A DNA stretch of 64,000 nucleotides from CAVWDU01 sp963840725 (lineage in GTDB: Bacteria; Pseudomonadota; Gammaproteobacteria; Pseudomonadales; Halieaceae). This document shows positions 43,384-52,125 of this stretch, in pieces. Both the position numbers and the translations under genes were made by a program. Below the pieces are notes generated by a model, which searched no databases, had not been told where the DNA came from, and worked only from the letters and a program-made list of their open reading frames with translations. Each line of letters starts with the position of its first letter. Within the stretch, counting starts at the first letter, position 1. Location: contig CAWIZY010000016.1 of the NCBI GenBank assembly GCA_963840725.1, forward strand, positions 310,001 through 374,000, in the 5' to 3' direction.

Positions 43384-44685
43384 ATGCAAACCCTGCTCCG
43401 CTTCGTCGTCCTGCTCGTACTTGCCGCCCTGCTGTTCGGTCTCTTTGGCTGGGCCCTGGCATTCGCCCTGCGTCAGCTCAATCTCTACCCGCCCGAGCAG
43501 CTCACGATTGCCGCGGGCCCGCCGGGCACCGCGTATCACACCAACGCCACGGCCTACCAACGCATGCTGGCGGAAGACGGCATTGATCTCGTGATTCTCG
43601 AAACCGCCGGTTCGGTCGAGAACGCGTCCCGGCTTGCCGATGACGCGGCCGAACCTGCGGATATCGCTTTGGTCCAGGGCGGCGTGCCGCTGGCTGAGGG
43701 TATCGAAGGACTGGCCGCGGTCTACGTGGAACCGATCTGGCTGATGGCCCGAACTGCAGCGGAGGTCGATGCCGACCCGCACAACTGGCACGGGTTGCGG
43801 GTGGCAGCGGGGGTTCCGGGCAGTGGGGTCCGCCTGGTTGCGGACCAATTGGCCGCTATCACAGGCGCCACGGCATTCGATCGCGACCAATCCGTCGCCC
43901 TTGGCAGTGCGGCCGCCGCCGAAGGTCTGCTGAACGGGGAGCTCGACGTGGCACTGTTCGTCGCACCGGCGACAGCAGCGTACCTGCAGCCGCTGTACTA
44001 CTCGAAACAGGTGCGTCCGGTTACGCTCGCGCACCGCGAGGCACTTACCTTGCGCCTCGATGCCGCCCGCGCGATCCGGCTGCCCTCCGGCATTCTCGAC
44101 TACCACCAGCCGATACCCGCGGAGGATATCGAGCTGGTGGGGCTGATTGCGCGCCTGGTTGCCCGCGAAGACCTGCACCCTGCGCTCGTCAACCGGCTGG
44201 TTCGAGCCGTGCGGGTAATCCACGGCAGAACGGAGATCATCCCCGCCAACCGACAGTACCCTTCCGCGAAGGACATGGACGTCGGTGCCAATCCCTACGC
44301 CAAACAATTGCTGGAGGAGGGCTTCAGCAGGCTGGAGCGCTACCTGCCGTACTGGGTGGTGGCGCAGCTCAATCGCATCCTGCTGGTACTGCTCCCGGCG
44401 TTGCTGCTCCTGCTGCCGCTACTGAGGCTGCTGCCGGCGATCTACCAATGGGTTTTCCGCGGCCGGGTTTACCGGCATTACTCGCGGGTGCACGAAATCG
44501 ACCGTCTCGTCGGCGTGAGCGGGGAATCCCTGGAGCCGCAACAGCGGCAGGCGCTACGCGACGAACTCAACGACATCGAGCGGCGCCTGCGCCAGGCCAA
44601 TCTGCCCAATAGCTATCGTAAGGAAGCTTACACCCTGATGCACCACCTGGAGTACGTGCGCAACCGCATCGCCGTGCCGGAATAA
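43384..44685 (+). CDS. TAXI-family substrate-binding protein, membrane anchored
   Basis: A 433-residue protein from the ATG at 43384. An N-terminal membrane segment (LLRFVVLLVLAALLFGLFGW) is followed by the TAXI-type TRAP solute-binding domain: LTIAAGPPGTAYHTNATAY, LETAGSVENASRLADDAAEP, LRVAAGVPGSGVRLVADQLA. After residue about 325 come a second hydrophobic helix (RILLVLLPALLLLLPLLRLL) and a cytoplasmic coiled-coil tail. Such anchored TAXI proteins often stand without TRAP permease genes, as here. The ligand is unknown. Downstream lies the inorganic-carbon operon in the same direction. Confidence 0.85.
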   Translation: MQTLLRFVVLLVLAALLFGLFGWALAFALRQLNLYPPEQLTIAAGPPGTAYHTNATAYQRMLAEDGIDLVILETAGSVENASRLADDAAEPADIALVQGGVPLAEGIEGLAAVYVEPIWLMARTAAEVDADPHNWHGLRVAAGVPGSGVRLVADQLAAITGATAFDRDQSVALGSAAAAEGLLNGELDVALFVAPATAAYLQPLYYSKQVRPVTLAHREALTLRLDAARAIRLPSGILDYHQPIPAEDIELVGLIARLVAREDLHPALVNRLVRAVRVIHGRTEIIPANRQYPSAKDMDVGANPYAKQLLEEGFSRLERYLPYWVVAQLNRILLVLLPALLLLLPLLRLLPAIYQWVFRGRVYRHYSRVHEIDRLVGVSGESLEPQQRQALRDELNDIERRLRQANLPNSYRKEAYTLMHHLEYVRNRIAVPE

Positions 44686-44798
44686 GTAAGGCTAACGACG
44701 CCGAGATGCGGTTGGCCACGCTGCCATCGCCACCCGATTTTGGTTGACGGCCCGGGCCGTTCGTGTTCTCATTCAAACCTTAATATATGCGAACATCT

Positions 44799-44842
44799 GA
44801 ATACATTAATATTTGAAAGCGAATACATTGATATCGGAAAGC
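44799..44842. promoter_or_regulatory. 22-bp tandem repeat, probable ArsR-type operator
   Basis: GAATACATTAATATTTGAAAGC is followed at once by GAATACATTGATATCGGAAAGC (19 of 22 identical). It lies 45 bp before the ArsR-type gene and includes the ATTAATAT-like half sites such regulators favour. Autoregulation of the ArsR-carbonic anhydrase-SulP operon is inferred. Confidence 0.55.
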
Positions 44843-44886
44843 ACCGCGACTGCGGGGCACCGTTCCCAGGGGGTACTCGACAGCCC

Positions 44887-45243
44887 ATGCCCAGCCGACA
44901 GGTCGTAGCCAAGGAGCTATCTGAAATTTTCAAGATCCTCGCGCATCCCGACCGGGTGCGGATTATCGAGGAGCTCGGAGCCGGAGAGCACGACGTCAAC
45001 AGCCTGGTTCAGCAACTGGGCCTCGCCGGGCCACGGGTGTCCCAGCACCTCGCGCTGATGCGCGCCCACCGGGTAGTGGAGGAGCGCCGCGACGGCCGCC
45101 ACCACTTCTATCGGCTTAGCCAGCCGGAAATCGCGTCCTGGATCATCGAGGGGCTGTCTTTCGTCGAAGGGCGAATGAACGGCCCGAAGCGGTCGGACAT
45201 CGACAGTGCCCGCCAGCTCTGGTCGGCGCAGACTACGAATTGA
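44887..45243 (+). CDS. ArsR-family transcriptional regulator
   Basis: A 118-residue winged-helix repressor from the ATG at 44887; the frame extends upstream through the operator repeats and is not coding there. ELSEIFKILAHPDRVRIIEE starts the domain, VNSLVQQLGLAGPRVSQHLA is the recognition helix region, and HRVVEERRDGRHHFYRL forms the wing. No Cys metal sites are present, so it senses something other than a soft metal, perhaps a carbon or redox signal. It heads an operon with carbonic anhydrase and SulP. A frameshifted close relative lies at 49073. Confidence 0.85.
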   Translation: MPSRQVVAKELSEIFKILAHPDRVRIIEELGAGEHDVNSLVQQLGLAGPRVSQHLALMRAHRVVEERRDGRHHFYRLSQPEIASWIIEGLSFVEGRMNGPKRSDIDSARQLWSAQTTN

Positions 45244-45277
45244 CTCGCCGTCACACGTTATGCACAAGGAGACACTC

Positions 45278-45946
45278 ATGCCCAAGTTCGCCGCTGGCGT
45301 CATTAAATTCCAGAATACCGTATACCCGGAGAAGAAAGAGCTGTTCGAGCAGCTGAGCAAAGGGCAGTCGCCCGAGGCGCTGTTCATTACCTGCTCCGAC
45401 TCGCGGATCGAAACCGCGATGATCACCCAGACGGACCCGGGTGAGCTCTTCATCTGTCGCAACGCAGGCAATATCGTGCCCCCCCATTCCACCCACACTG
45501 GCGGCATGACCGCGTCCATCGAGTTCGCCGTCTCGGCGCTCAGAGTGCCGCATATCGTAATCTGCGGCCACACCGAGTGCGGCGCCATGAAGGGTGCGAT
45601 GAACCCGGAAGGCCTCGATGGGCTGCCCCACGTACGCGAATGGCTCAGCTACTCACACGCCGCCGTAGCTGTTGTCGAAGAGATGGGCGCGGGTGCCAGT
45701 GATGAAGAGCGCATGCGCATGCTGCTGGAGCAGAATGTGATTCTCCAGCTCCAGCACCTGAAGACGCACCCCAGCGTCGCGGCACGGCTGGCCAGGGGCG
45801 ACCTTCAGCTTCACGGCTGGGTCTACGACATCAAAACCGGCGACGTCGGCGCCTTCGACGCAGCCAGCAACAGCTTCGTGCCCGTGGATATTCGCTATGC
45901 CCAGGAAATGGCGAAGCTCGCCCACGACAAAGGCTGTGCGGCCTGA
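45278..45946 (+). CDS. beta-class carbonic anhydrase
   Basis: A 222-residue carbonic anhydrase interconverting CO2 and bicarbonate. Zinc ligands are Cys39 (ITCSDSR), His98 and Cys101 (VICGHTECGAMKGA), with the Asp41/Arg43 dyad of the active site. AAGGAGA lies eight bases before the chosen ATG at 45278; the frame upstream is the end of the regulator gene. Length and motifs are those of the plant/Can-type beta enzymes. It lies 34 bp after the ArsR gene and 15 bp before sulP, so it probably feeds or drains the bicarbonate moved by SulP. Confidence 0.95.
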   Translation: MPKFAAGVIKFQNTVYPEKKELFEQLSKGQSPEALFITCSDSRIETAMITQTDPGELFICRNAGNIVPPHSTHTGGMTASIEFAVSALRVPHIVICGHTECGAMKGAMNPEGLDGLPHVREWLSYSHAAVAVVEEMGAGASDEERMRMLLEQNVILQLQHLKTHPSVAARLARGDLQLHGWVYDIKTGDVGAFDAASNSFVPVDIRYAQEMAKLAHDKGCAA

Positions 45947-45961
45947 TCCCGGAGAACGACG

Positions 45962-47623
45962 ATGAAATTCCTCGACCTTTCCAATCTTCGTGGCGATCTG
46001 TTCGGCGGTGTCACCGCCGGCATCGTCGCGCTGCCGCTGGCGCTGGCCTTCGGTGAAGCGTCCGGTGCCGGCCCCATCGCCGGCATGTGGGGCGCGATCT
46101 TCGTTGGATTCTTCGCTTCCCTGTTCGGCGGCACCGGCTCCCAGGTGTCGGGCCCGACCGGCCCCATGGTGGTGGTTTTCGCAGGCGTCTTTGCCTCCCT
46201 CAGCGGAGATCCCGCGCTGGTCTTCGCTGCGGTAGTGCTCGCCGGCCTGCTCCAGGTCACACTGGGCGCCCTCAAGATGGGCCAGTATATCCGGCTGGTG
46301 CCCTACCCGGTGGTCTCGGGTTTCATGAGCGGTATCGGCTGCATCATCATCGCCCTGCAGGTCTCGCGCCTGTTCGGTCACGAGCCCGATGCCGCGGGAA
46401 CGATTCCCGCGCTGATGGAGATTCCGGGCGCCGTGTTGGCGCCGGTCTGGCCCGCGTTGCTGGTCGGCGTGACCACACTTGCTGTCATTTTCGCCTGGCC
46501 TAAGGTGTTGGGCACTTATCTGCCCGCTCCGCTGGCGGCACTGATCGTCGGCACCCTGGTGAGCATGGTGGTGCCCGGGTCGCCAATACTCGGTGACATT
46601 CCAACCGGTTTTCCCGCGTTCGTCATGCCGGCCGTCTCTGCCGACAGCTTTGGCATCGTGCTCGAGGCGGCCGTCATTCTCGCGGCCCTCGGTGCCATCG
46701 ACTCCCTGCTCACCTCGCTGGTGGCTGACAACATGACCCGCACCCGCCACAACTCAGACCGCGAATTGATCGGGCAGGGCATCGGCAACACCGTTGCCGG
46801 CCTGTTCGGCGCCATCCCGGGCGCAGGTGCGACGATGCGCACGGTGATCAACATTCGCACCGGGGGGCGTACCCGAATTTCCGGCGTGGTGCATTCGCTG
46901 CTGCTGCTGGCAATCGTGGTCAGCCTGGCGCCGCTGGCCGCCATGATTCCTCATGCCGCACTGGCGGGCATCCTGATCAAGGTGGGATACGACATCATCG
47001 ACATGGCCTATCTCAAGCAAGCGCACCGGGGTCCGCGGCTGGACCTCGCACTAATGGCCATGGTGCTGCTGCTGACCGTGTTTGTCGACCTCATCACCGC
47101 TGTGGCTGCCGGCGTGGTCCTCGCCGCCCTCGCCTTCGTCAAGCAGCTTGCCGACGAGCAGCTGCGCAAGTTCGGCGACGAGGACGACAGCTACAACGAC
47201 GCCACCGCAGAAGAGAAAGCACTTCTTGAGCAGGCCGGCCGTGCGGTCACCATCTTCGAGTTCGGCGGCCCGCTGAGTTTCGGTGCCGCGGCCGACGTGG
47301 GCCACACGGTCCGCGAGCGGACCCGCAACAAGGCGTCGGCGATGATTCTCGACTTCTCCAGCGTCCCGTTTGTCGATGTTTCGGCAGCCCGGGCAGTGGA
47401 AACGATCATTTGCGATGCGCGTCAGGCGGGTAAAACCGTTTACGTCACCGGCATGGACGACAGCGTGGCAGCCACACTGACGGCACTCGATGCCACCCAC
47501 TGCCTGCCCGTGGATACCAGCTACGAACACCGCATCGACGCGTTGCGGGCAGCGGTCGCGCAGGTCGAGCGTCAGCGCGGCAATGGAGGAGGCTCCGTAC
47601 CCGACCAGCCAGTCGCCGCCTGA
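45962..47623 (+). CDS. SulP family anion (probable bicarbonate) transporter with STAS domain
   Basis: A 553-residue inner-membrane transporter. The N-terminal signature is FGGVTAGIVALPLALAFGEA, then GTGSQVSGPTGPMVVVFAGV. About eleven to fourteen hydrophobic helices reach to residue 400. A cytoplasmic STAS domain (residues about 430-530) has MILDFSSVPFVDVSAARAVE. SulP transporters move bicarbonate (BicA), dicarboxylates (DauA) or sulfate. Directly behind carbonic anhydrase, a bicarbonate role is favoured. GGAG precedes the ATG. It completes the ArsR-CA-SulP operon. Confidence 0.9.
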   Translation: MKFLDLSNLRGDLFGGVTAGIVALPLALAFGEASGAGPIAGMWGAIFVGFFASLFGGTGSQVSGPTGPMVVVFAGVFASLSGDPALVFAAVVLAGLLQVTLGALKMGQYIRLVPYPVVSGFMSGIGCIIIALQVSRLFGHEPDAAGTIPALMEIPGAVLAPVWPALLVGVTTLAVIFAWPKVLGTYLPAPLAALIVGTLVSMVVPGSPILGDIPTGFPAFVMPAVSADSFGIVLEAAVILAALGAIDSLLTSLVADNMTRTRHNSDRELIGQGIGNTVAGLFGAIPGAGATMRTVINIRTGGRTRISGVVHSLLLLAIVVSLAPLAAMIPHAALAGILIKVGYDIIDMAYLKQAHRGPRLDLALMAMVLLLTVFVDLITAVAAGVVLAALAFVKQLADEQLRKFGDEDDSYNDATAEEKALLEQAGRAVTIFEFGGPLSFGAAADVGHTVRERTRNKASAMILDFSSVPFVDVSAARAVETIICDARQAGKTVYVTGMDDSVAATLTALDATHCLPVDTSYEHRIDALRAAVAQVERQRGNGGGSVPDQPVAA

Positions 47624-47650
47624 CGCCAACTGCCGCGTCTGCAGGCCTTC

Positions 47651-47673
47651 CCGCCCCCGCTCACCGGGGGCGG
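47651..47673 (+). terminator. GC hairpin after sulP
   Basis: CCGCCCCCG and CGGGGGCGG form a strong stem with a 5-nt loop 28 bp after the stop. There is no U-run, so it may slow rather than end transcription. Confidence 0.4.
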
Positions 47674-47952
47674 AACCTCCCGGTAAAACGCTGGTGGAAC
47701 CTTTCCCCCGCCCACTTTCGCTACAGTCTTACAGCACCAGGGCACCCGTTCCGGGATCTCATTGTAGGGACACCCACCCAGAATAAGCACTTTACAAAGA
47801 CACCCCTGCAAAGCTCACTCATCAAACTGAACCCCGTGGTGCTGGCAGGCTGTATCGTTGTCTTTAATAGAACGATGCTCTCCAAATAATCAATTTCACA
47901 GATGGATAGCGCGCAGCTATCGTGGCGTTATATCAAAGCGGAGCACGTATCA

Positions 47953-48892
47953 ATGGCCCACCCCGACGCCTCACGACTGCCCAGTGTTAAAGCGAACCTG
48001 AAACTGGTCCGCCGGATTCCAACCCCGTCTGCGACACTGTGCGCCGTGGGCCTGTCCAAGCCACTCACGAACGGGTTCAGGCAACTGCTGCGCAGCGCCG
48101 GAGCGGCGATCTCGCTGGAACCGGGCCCTTGCCCCACGGACCGCCACGGCTTCCAGCTCGACGCCAGCCACAATTCACGGGTCTCCGGCCTGGTTCGTGC
48201 CGGCGTCGAGATGCACCCGATCCAGGGCCTGAAGGGTGTCCTCCCGGGCCAATCACCGGCGCTCAACACACGTGATCGTGGGAATTCCAGTAAGCGCGGA
48301 CGCCAGCACACATGCGGATACCCTGGCGCTGCTGGAAAAGTCCCTACCGACACAGCGATCATTCCTGGCAGTCGACCAGCCCGGTTCGGACGCGGCTCTC
48401 CAAATGCTTCCGGAAGCGGCGATCGAAAGTACCAGCGGGGCTTTGGCCATGGACAGATTACTGCGAACTCCTGGCGAGGTCGCACTGATCACCGCAAGTC
48501 CTGCGCAAGCCGCCCTTTATGCCGCGGCAGGGCACGTGGTGGCGGGCACGCAACAACTCGCGATCACCCTTGGCGTCAGTGACAATGCGTGGTCCTGTGT
48601 ACACCACGGCACGTCCGAAGAAGATGCATGCGGCCTGGCCCTGGCCTGCACCTGGGCCCTGTTCTGGGCGGGAGACCACACCGCCGCCGCGCGCCTGCAC
48701 AACGCACTGCTGTGCACACTGGAAGAGGGCCTGCACACTGCGGGCCTGAAGACAGTACTGCCCTATAGCCGCACTCTGGAAAACGTGGAGATGCTGCAGG
48801 CGATCCGTGACCGGCTCGGCGCGTCACCACGACGCCTGCCCGCCGCAGATTACACACCAACACCGGCTGCGCACCTGCGACGGGTCGGTTAG
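47953..48892 (+). pseudogene. frameshifted, divergent isocitrate/isopropylmalate dehydrogenase-like gene (tentative)
   Basis: Two frames joined near 48275 give one coherent protein of about 310 residues. The first gives LCAVGLSKPLTNGFRQLLRS, then RAGVEMHPIQGLKGVLPG; the second THVIVGIPVSADASTHADTL, GHVVAGTQQLAITLGVSDNA, SCVHHGTSEEDACGLALA, GDHTAAARLHNALLCTLEEG. The end resembles the isocitrate dehydrogenase pattern (VHGTAPDIAG...GEHEAADRI..ALLATLEEG) and the start its NLRPVKxLPG region, but catalytic Arg/Lys/Asp motifs are not conserved. Family membership is a guess from these patterns. It lies downstream of sulP. Confidence 0.4.
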
Positions 48893-48896
48893 GCCG

Positions 48897-48931
48897 CAGA
48901 GCGCGATTGCCATTATTCAGAGGTGCCCTAG
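48897..48931. mobile_element. right-end relic of the 284-bp MITE
   Basis: GCGCGATTGCCATTATTCAG and AGGTGCCCTAG are identical to the right terminus of the MITEs at 7584 and 31830. No left end is found nearby, so this is a one-ended relic, inserted after the dehydrogenase-like pseudogene. Confidence 0.75.
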
Positions 48932-49072
48932 ATACAGTCGTTACCGGGCGTAACCGTATGCCGTTACCCCGGATTCATTATTCGCCGAGCACATAGCGGT
49001 GGTGGCATCGCCAGGCCTTGCTCCCGTTACATGGCAACCGGCCTTACAGGGCGTTATCAGGAGGTCGATCGA

Positions 49073-49443
49073 TCAATGCGCAGTGCGATTGGCAAATGCG
49101 CCCATCCAGAGACTACGAGCATCTTCCACCTGCTCGTCCGTAACGCCGTGCAGATTGCCGGCGATGAAGTCGACACCTTCCACCAGCCACAGCGCGAGAC
49201 GGTCGGATGCAAGATCGTAGATGCGTTCCCTGCCGTTGCGCTTTTCTTCCACGAGGCGATTTGATTTGAGCACGCTGAGGTGTTGTGAGACACGGGTGGG
49301 TGGCAGGTCGAGGCTGTTCGCCAGATTACCACGCTGTGCTCGCCCCGGGTCGCAAGAAACTGCACGATGAGAATTCTGTCGGGATGGGCAAGCACTTTCA
49401 GCAGGCCACTCAACTCCCGCGCTACGACCCGGCGATTAGGCAT
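49073..49443 (-). pseudogene. ArsR-family regulator pseudogene (frameshifted)
   Basis: From the ATG at 49443: MPNRRVVARELSGLLKVLAH, PDRILIVQFLATRGEHS, then a one-base frameshift near 49336. It continues NLANSLDLPPTRVSQHLSVL, KSNRLVEEKRNGRERIYDL and DEQVEDARSLWMGAF. It is clearly a paralogue of the intact ArsR at 44887. Its start overlaps the stop of the upstream gene (ATGCCTAA), so the two were once translationally coupled. Confidence 0.8.
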
Positions 49444-50082
49444 ACCAGAACTCCAGTGCCTCATCGCGGCCGTCTCTGGCCAGCCCCAGCGCCCGGCGCA
49501 GGACCAATTCCCAACTCGCCCGGACCGCCAGTAGTTGCCGGGCCGCCGAGTTATCACGGCCGCGGTTGCGTCCGATCCAACCCTGCGCCCGGGCCCGGTT
49601 TTCCCAGCGGCAAACATCCCCCCAAAACCCGCCGAACTGGCGCTCCACGGATGATGGTTTCCAGTTCAACTCGCGGGCTGCGCTGACGAGCACCCGGGTT
49701 GCGCTGTCGGGAGCGCGGCGAAGTGCTCCCTCACCCGGTCGAGACCCAGCAGTTCTGCACTGGGATCAATCGCGGCATGCGCGCGATACGATCGCCACGG
49801 GCAAGTTCCCACCGGCGCCGCCGACCAGGTGGTGGTGCCGCCGGCGAAATAGTCAACCGCCCATGAATCGATGGAGCCGAGGATCAGGCGGTGGATATCA
49901 GCGCCGGTGCGTTGTGCGGCGAGCACGGTGAGGCCTGTGTTGTCGATCCGCGCAGCCGTGACGAGCCCGCAACCCATTCGCTCTGCGGCCGTGTCCACCG
50001 CGAGTTCCAGTGCCGCCGGCCCGTCGCCCTGAACAGCTTCGGAGGAGAGCCCACCACCTGTAATATCTAAAAATGCATTCAA
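49436..50082 (-). pseudogene. DabA (DUF2309)-like fragment, frameshifted (tentative)
   Basis: Starting at the ATG at 50082 and joining two frames near 49685 gives about 215 residues. The stretches DIHRLILGSIDSWAVDYFAG, GLDRVREHFAALPDSATRVL, NWKPSSVERQFGGFWGDVCR and DNSAARQLLAVRASWELVLR resemble an internal part of DabA, the subunit of the DAB inorganic-carbon pump (its '...FDQG...', 'LAALP', 'GWAG', 'ELLAVRLAWE' series). The catalytic Cys/His/Asp region of DabA is missing. It is divergent from the LysR gene, and its stop is coupled to an ArsR pseudogene. The homology is a pattern-based guess. Confidence 0.4.
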
Positions 50083-50188
50083 CGTTTTACCCCAGCCCCT
50101 GGGCCCGTCGAAGCGGGCGCATTCACATCCACAGCGTGAGTTTGCAGAAATCAGACCCTATTGATAAAATTGAAAGATCATAACGTTT

Positions 50189-50207
50189 CGTTCTTTAATC
50201 AAGAACG
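50189..50207. promoter_or_regulatory. LysR-type binding site (T-N11-A palindrome)
   Basis: CGTTCTT-TAATC-AAGAACG is a perfect 7-bp inverted repeat containing TTC-N9-GAA. It sits 28 bp before the LysR gene and between it and the divergent gene, the usual place of a LysR autoregulatory box. Confidence 0.6.
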
Positions 50208-50234
50208 TATCCTCGCATCAGGAGGGGCTGATCC

Positions 50235-51134
50235 GTGCGACTGAATTACAATCACCTGCGCTATTTCTGGGCCGTGGCCCACAACGGCAACCTCACCCGT
50301 ACCGCCGAGCAGCTCCATGTTTCGCAATCGGCTCTGTCGTTACAAATCAAAAAACTGGAGGAGCAATTGGGTCACGCCCTCTTCGACCGGCGCGGCAAGC
50401 AATTGGTCCTGACCGAAGCGGGTCGCGTGGCTCTCGATCATGCGGACGTCATCTTTGCCAGTGGATCCGAACTGCTCAGCACACTCAGTGGAGAGGCGGC
50501 GGCGTCGGAGGTGTTGCGGGTGGGCGCGCTCGCCACGCTGTCCCGCAATTTCCAGATCGAGTTTCTGGATCCGCTGGTCGGCCGGGAGAACACCTCTATT
50601 ATAGTCCGCTCAGGCAACCTCCCGGACCTGTTGGCACAACTCGAAGCACACAGGCTGGACGTGGTGCTCACCAATACCTCGCCGACACGGGATGCCGCTA
50701 CACCCTGGATAACGCGGACCATCGCCAGCCAGCCGGTGAGTCTCATCGGCTACCCGGAACGACGCGTCAAGGACCGCTCAATGGATGACATCCTGCGCCA
50801 GGAGCCCCTCGTGGTACCCACAGTGGAAACGGCAATACGCAGCGCTTTCGACAGCTACTGTGACCGACACGAAATCCGCCCCCATCTGGTGGCGGAAGTC
50901 GACGACATGGCGCTGTTGCGGGTACTGACCCGCCGCAATTACGGGGTGGCGGTCACCCCGGCTATCGTCGTCCGGGATGAACTGGCCAGCGGCCAATTGG
51001 TCGAGCTGGCACGCTTCGACGAACTGCAGGAGCATTTCCAGGCGATCACTCTCAACCGTCAGTTCCCCAACGTCTTGCTCAAACCCCTGCTCGACGCTAT
51101 CGAGGCGCACGACTGGGAGCCCGAAACGGCCTGA
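50235..51134 (+). CDS. LysR-family regulator (NhaR-like)
   Basis: A 299-residue LysR regulator starting at GTG 50235, which follows AGGAGGGG. The N-terminal helix-turn-helix is MRLNYNHLRYFWAVAHNGNL, TRTAEQLHVSQSALSLQIKK. YNHLRYFW is characteristic of the NhaR-type branch. An effector-binding domain follows (residues about 90-290). Regulators of this branch accompany Na+/H+ or inorganic-carbon genes in other bacteria. Here it is divergent from a DabA-like relic and 2.6 kb from an intact carbonic anhydrase/SulP operon, so it probably controlled the lost set. Confidence 0.85.
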   Translation: MRLNYNHLRYFWAVAHNGNLTRTAEQLHVSQSALSLQIKKLEEQLGHALFDRRGKQLVLTEAGRVALDHADVIFASGSELLSTLSGEAAASEVLRVGALATLSRNFQIEFLDPLVGRENTSIIVRSGNLPDLLAQLEAHRLDVVLTNTSPTRDAATPWITRTIASQPVSLIGYPERRVKDRSMDDILRQEPLVVPTVETAIRSAFDSYCDRHEIRPHLVAEVDDMALLRVLTRRNYGVAVTPAIVVRDELASGQLVELARFDELQEHFQAITLNRQFPNVLLKPLLDAIEAHDWEPETA

Positions 51135-51355
51135 AGGCTGCGGACCGATTTTTTGGCGGCGGGACGAACATCAGCTACAGGCAGTGACCATCTTACTCGA
51201 GCGGCTTACTCAGGCTGATCGCACCCCGGACCTGCCCGTTGCTGGGCCAATAATCTGATGGACTGTCCAGGTTGACGCGAATCTCGTCAGCAATATCGCC
51301 AGGCGATCCTGAGGATATTGCCAAGTGAATCGCCCAAAATTTCTAGAATCGGCCC

Positions 51356-52055
51356 ATGAATACCTATAAACGGAACCGCTTCCCTCCAGATATCATTTCG
51401 TACGCCGTTTGGCTCTACTATCGATTCAACCTCAGCCACCGAGATATCGAGGATCTTCTCGCTGAACGAGGAATCATCGTCACTCGCGAGTCGATCCGCC
51501 TCTGGTGCATCAAGTTTGGGGCGATTTACACTCGAAGGTTGAAACGAAAACATCGCGGCTACGGCGACACGTTCTATATCGATGAGGTCTTCGCCGGTGT
51601 GCCGGACCATTCAGATCAATGGCAAGCAGCACTACCTCTGGCGGGCCGTGGATCAGGATGGTGAAGTGGTGGATGTCTTTCTGCAAGCAAGGAGAGATGG
51701 CGCTGCAGCTAAACGATTCTTCAAGCGCCTGTTACGAAGCCACGGAGAAGAACCCAGGAAGATCGTGACGGACAAGTTACGTAGCTACGGTGTCGCCCGT
51801 AGAGAGTTGATACCAGACACGATCCATAGCACTCAGCAGTATGAGAACAATCGGGCTGAACAATCACATGAAGCTACTAGGGTGCGAGAACGAGGGATGC
51901 GGAAGTTCAAGTCGATTAGGCAGGCTCAACGGTTCCTGGGTACTCATGCTGTGGTTAGCAACCTGTTCAATCTGGGACGGCACCTAGTCCGAGCTGAACA
52001 CTATCGGAATCTTAGGATGAGTGCGTTTGATGAATGGGAAAGGGCGGTTGCTTGA
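51356..52055 (+). pseudogene. IS6-family transposase pseudogene
   Basis: It reads MNTYKRNRFPPDIISYAVWL, YYRFNLSHRDIEDLLAERG, RLWCIKFGAIYTRRLKRKHR, GDTFYIDEVF. A 21-bp replacement (GCCGGTGTGCCGGACCATTC) then shifts the frame. It resumes INGKQHYLWRAVDQDGEVVD, IVTDKLRSYGVARREL, NNRAEQSHEATRVRERGMRK. The catalytic Asp and Glu regions are intact but not in one frame. It is closely related to the copies at 30850 and 59696. Confidence 0.85.
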
Positions 52056-52125
52056 ACGTTCGCCCCTCACTATCATAAATTCCAGAAGTTAACTTGCCAG
52101 AACCTGTTGCAGTTGTGCTGACAGG

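Noticed and set aside
43156..44307. 383-codon open frame on the minus strand
   Set aside because: Opposite the TAXI protein, with no start signal or recognisable family.
45653..46750. 365-codon open frame on the minus strand
   Set aside because: Antisense to carbonic anhydrase and SulP; Gln/His/Arg-rich composition is that of a shadow frame.
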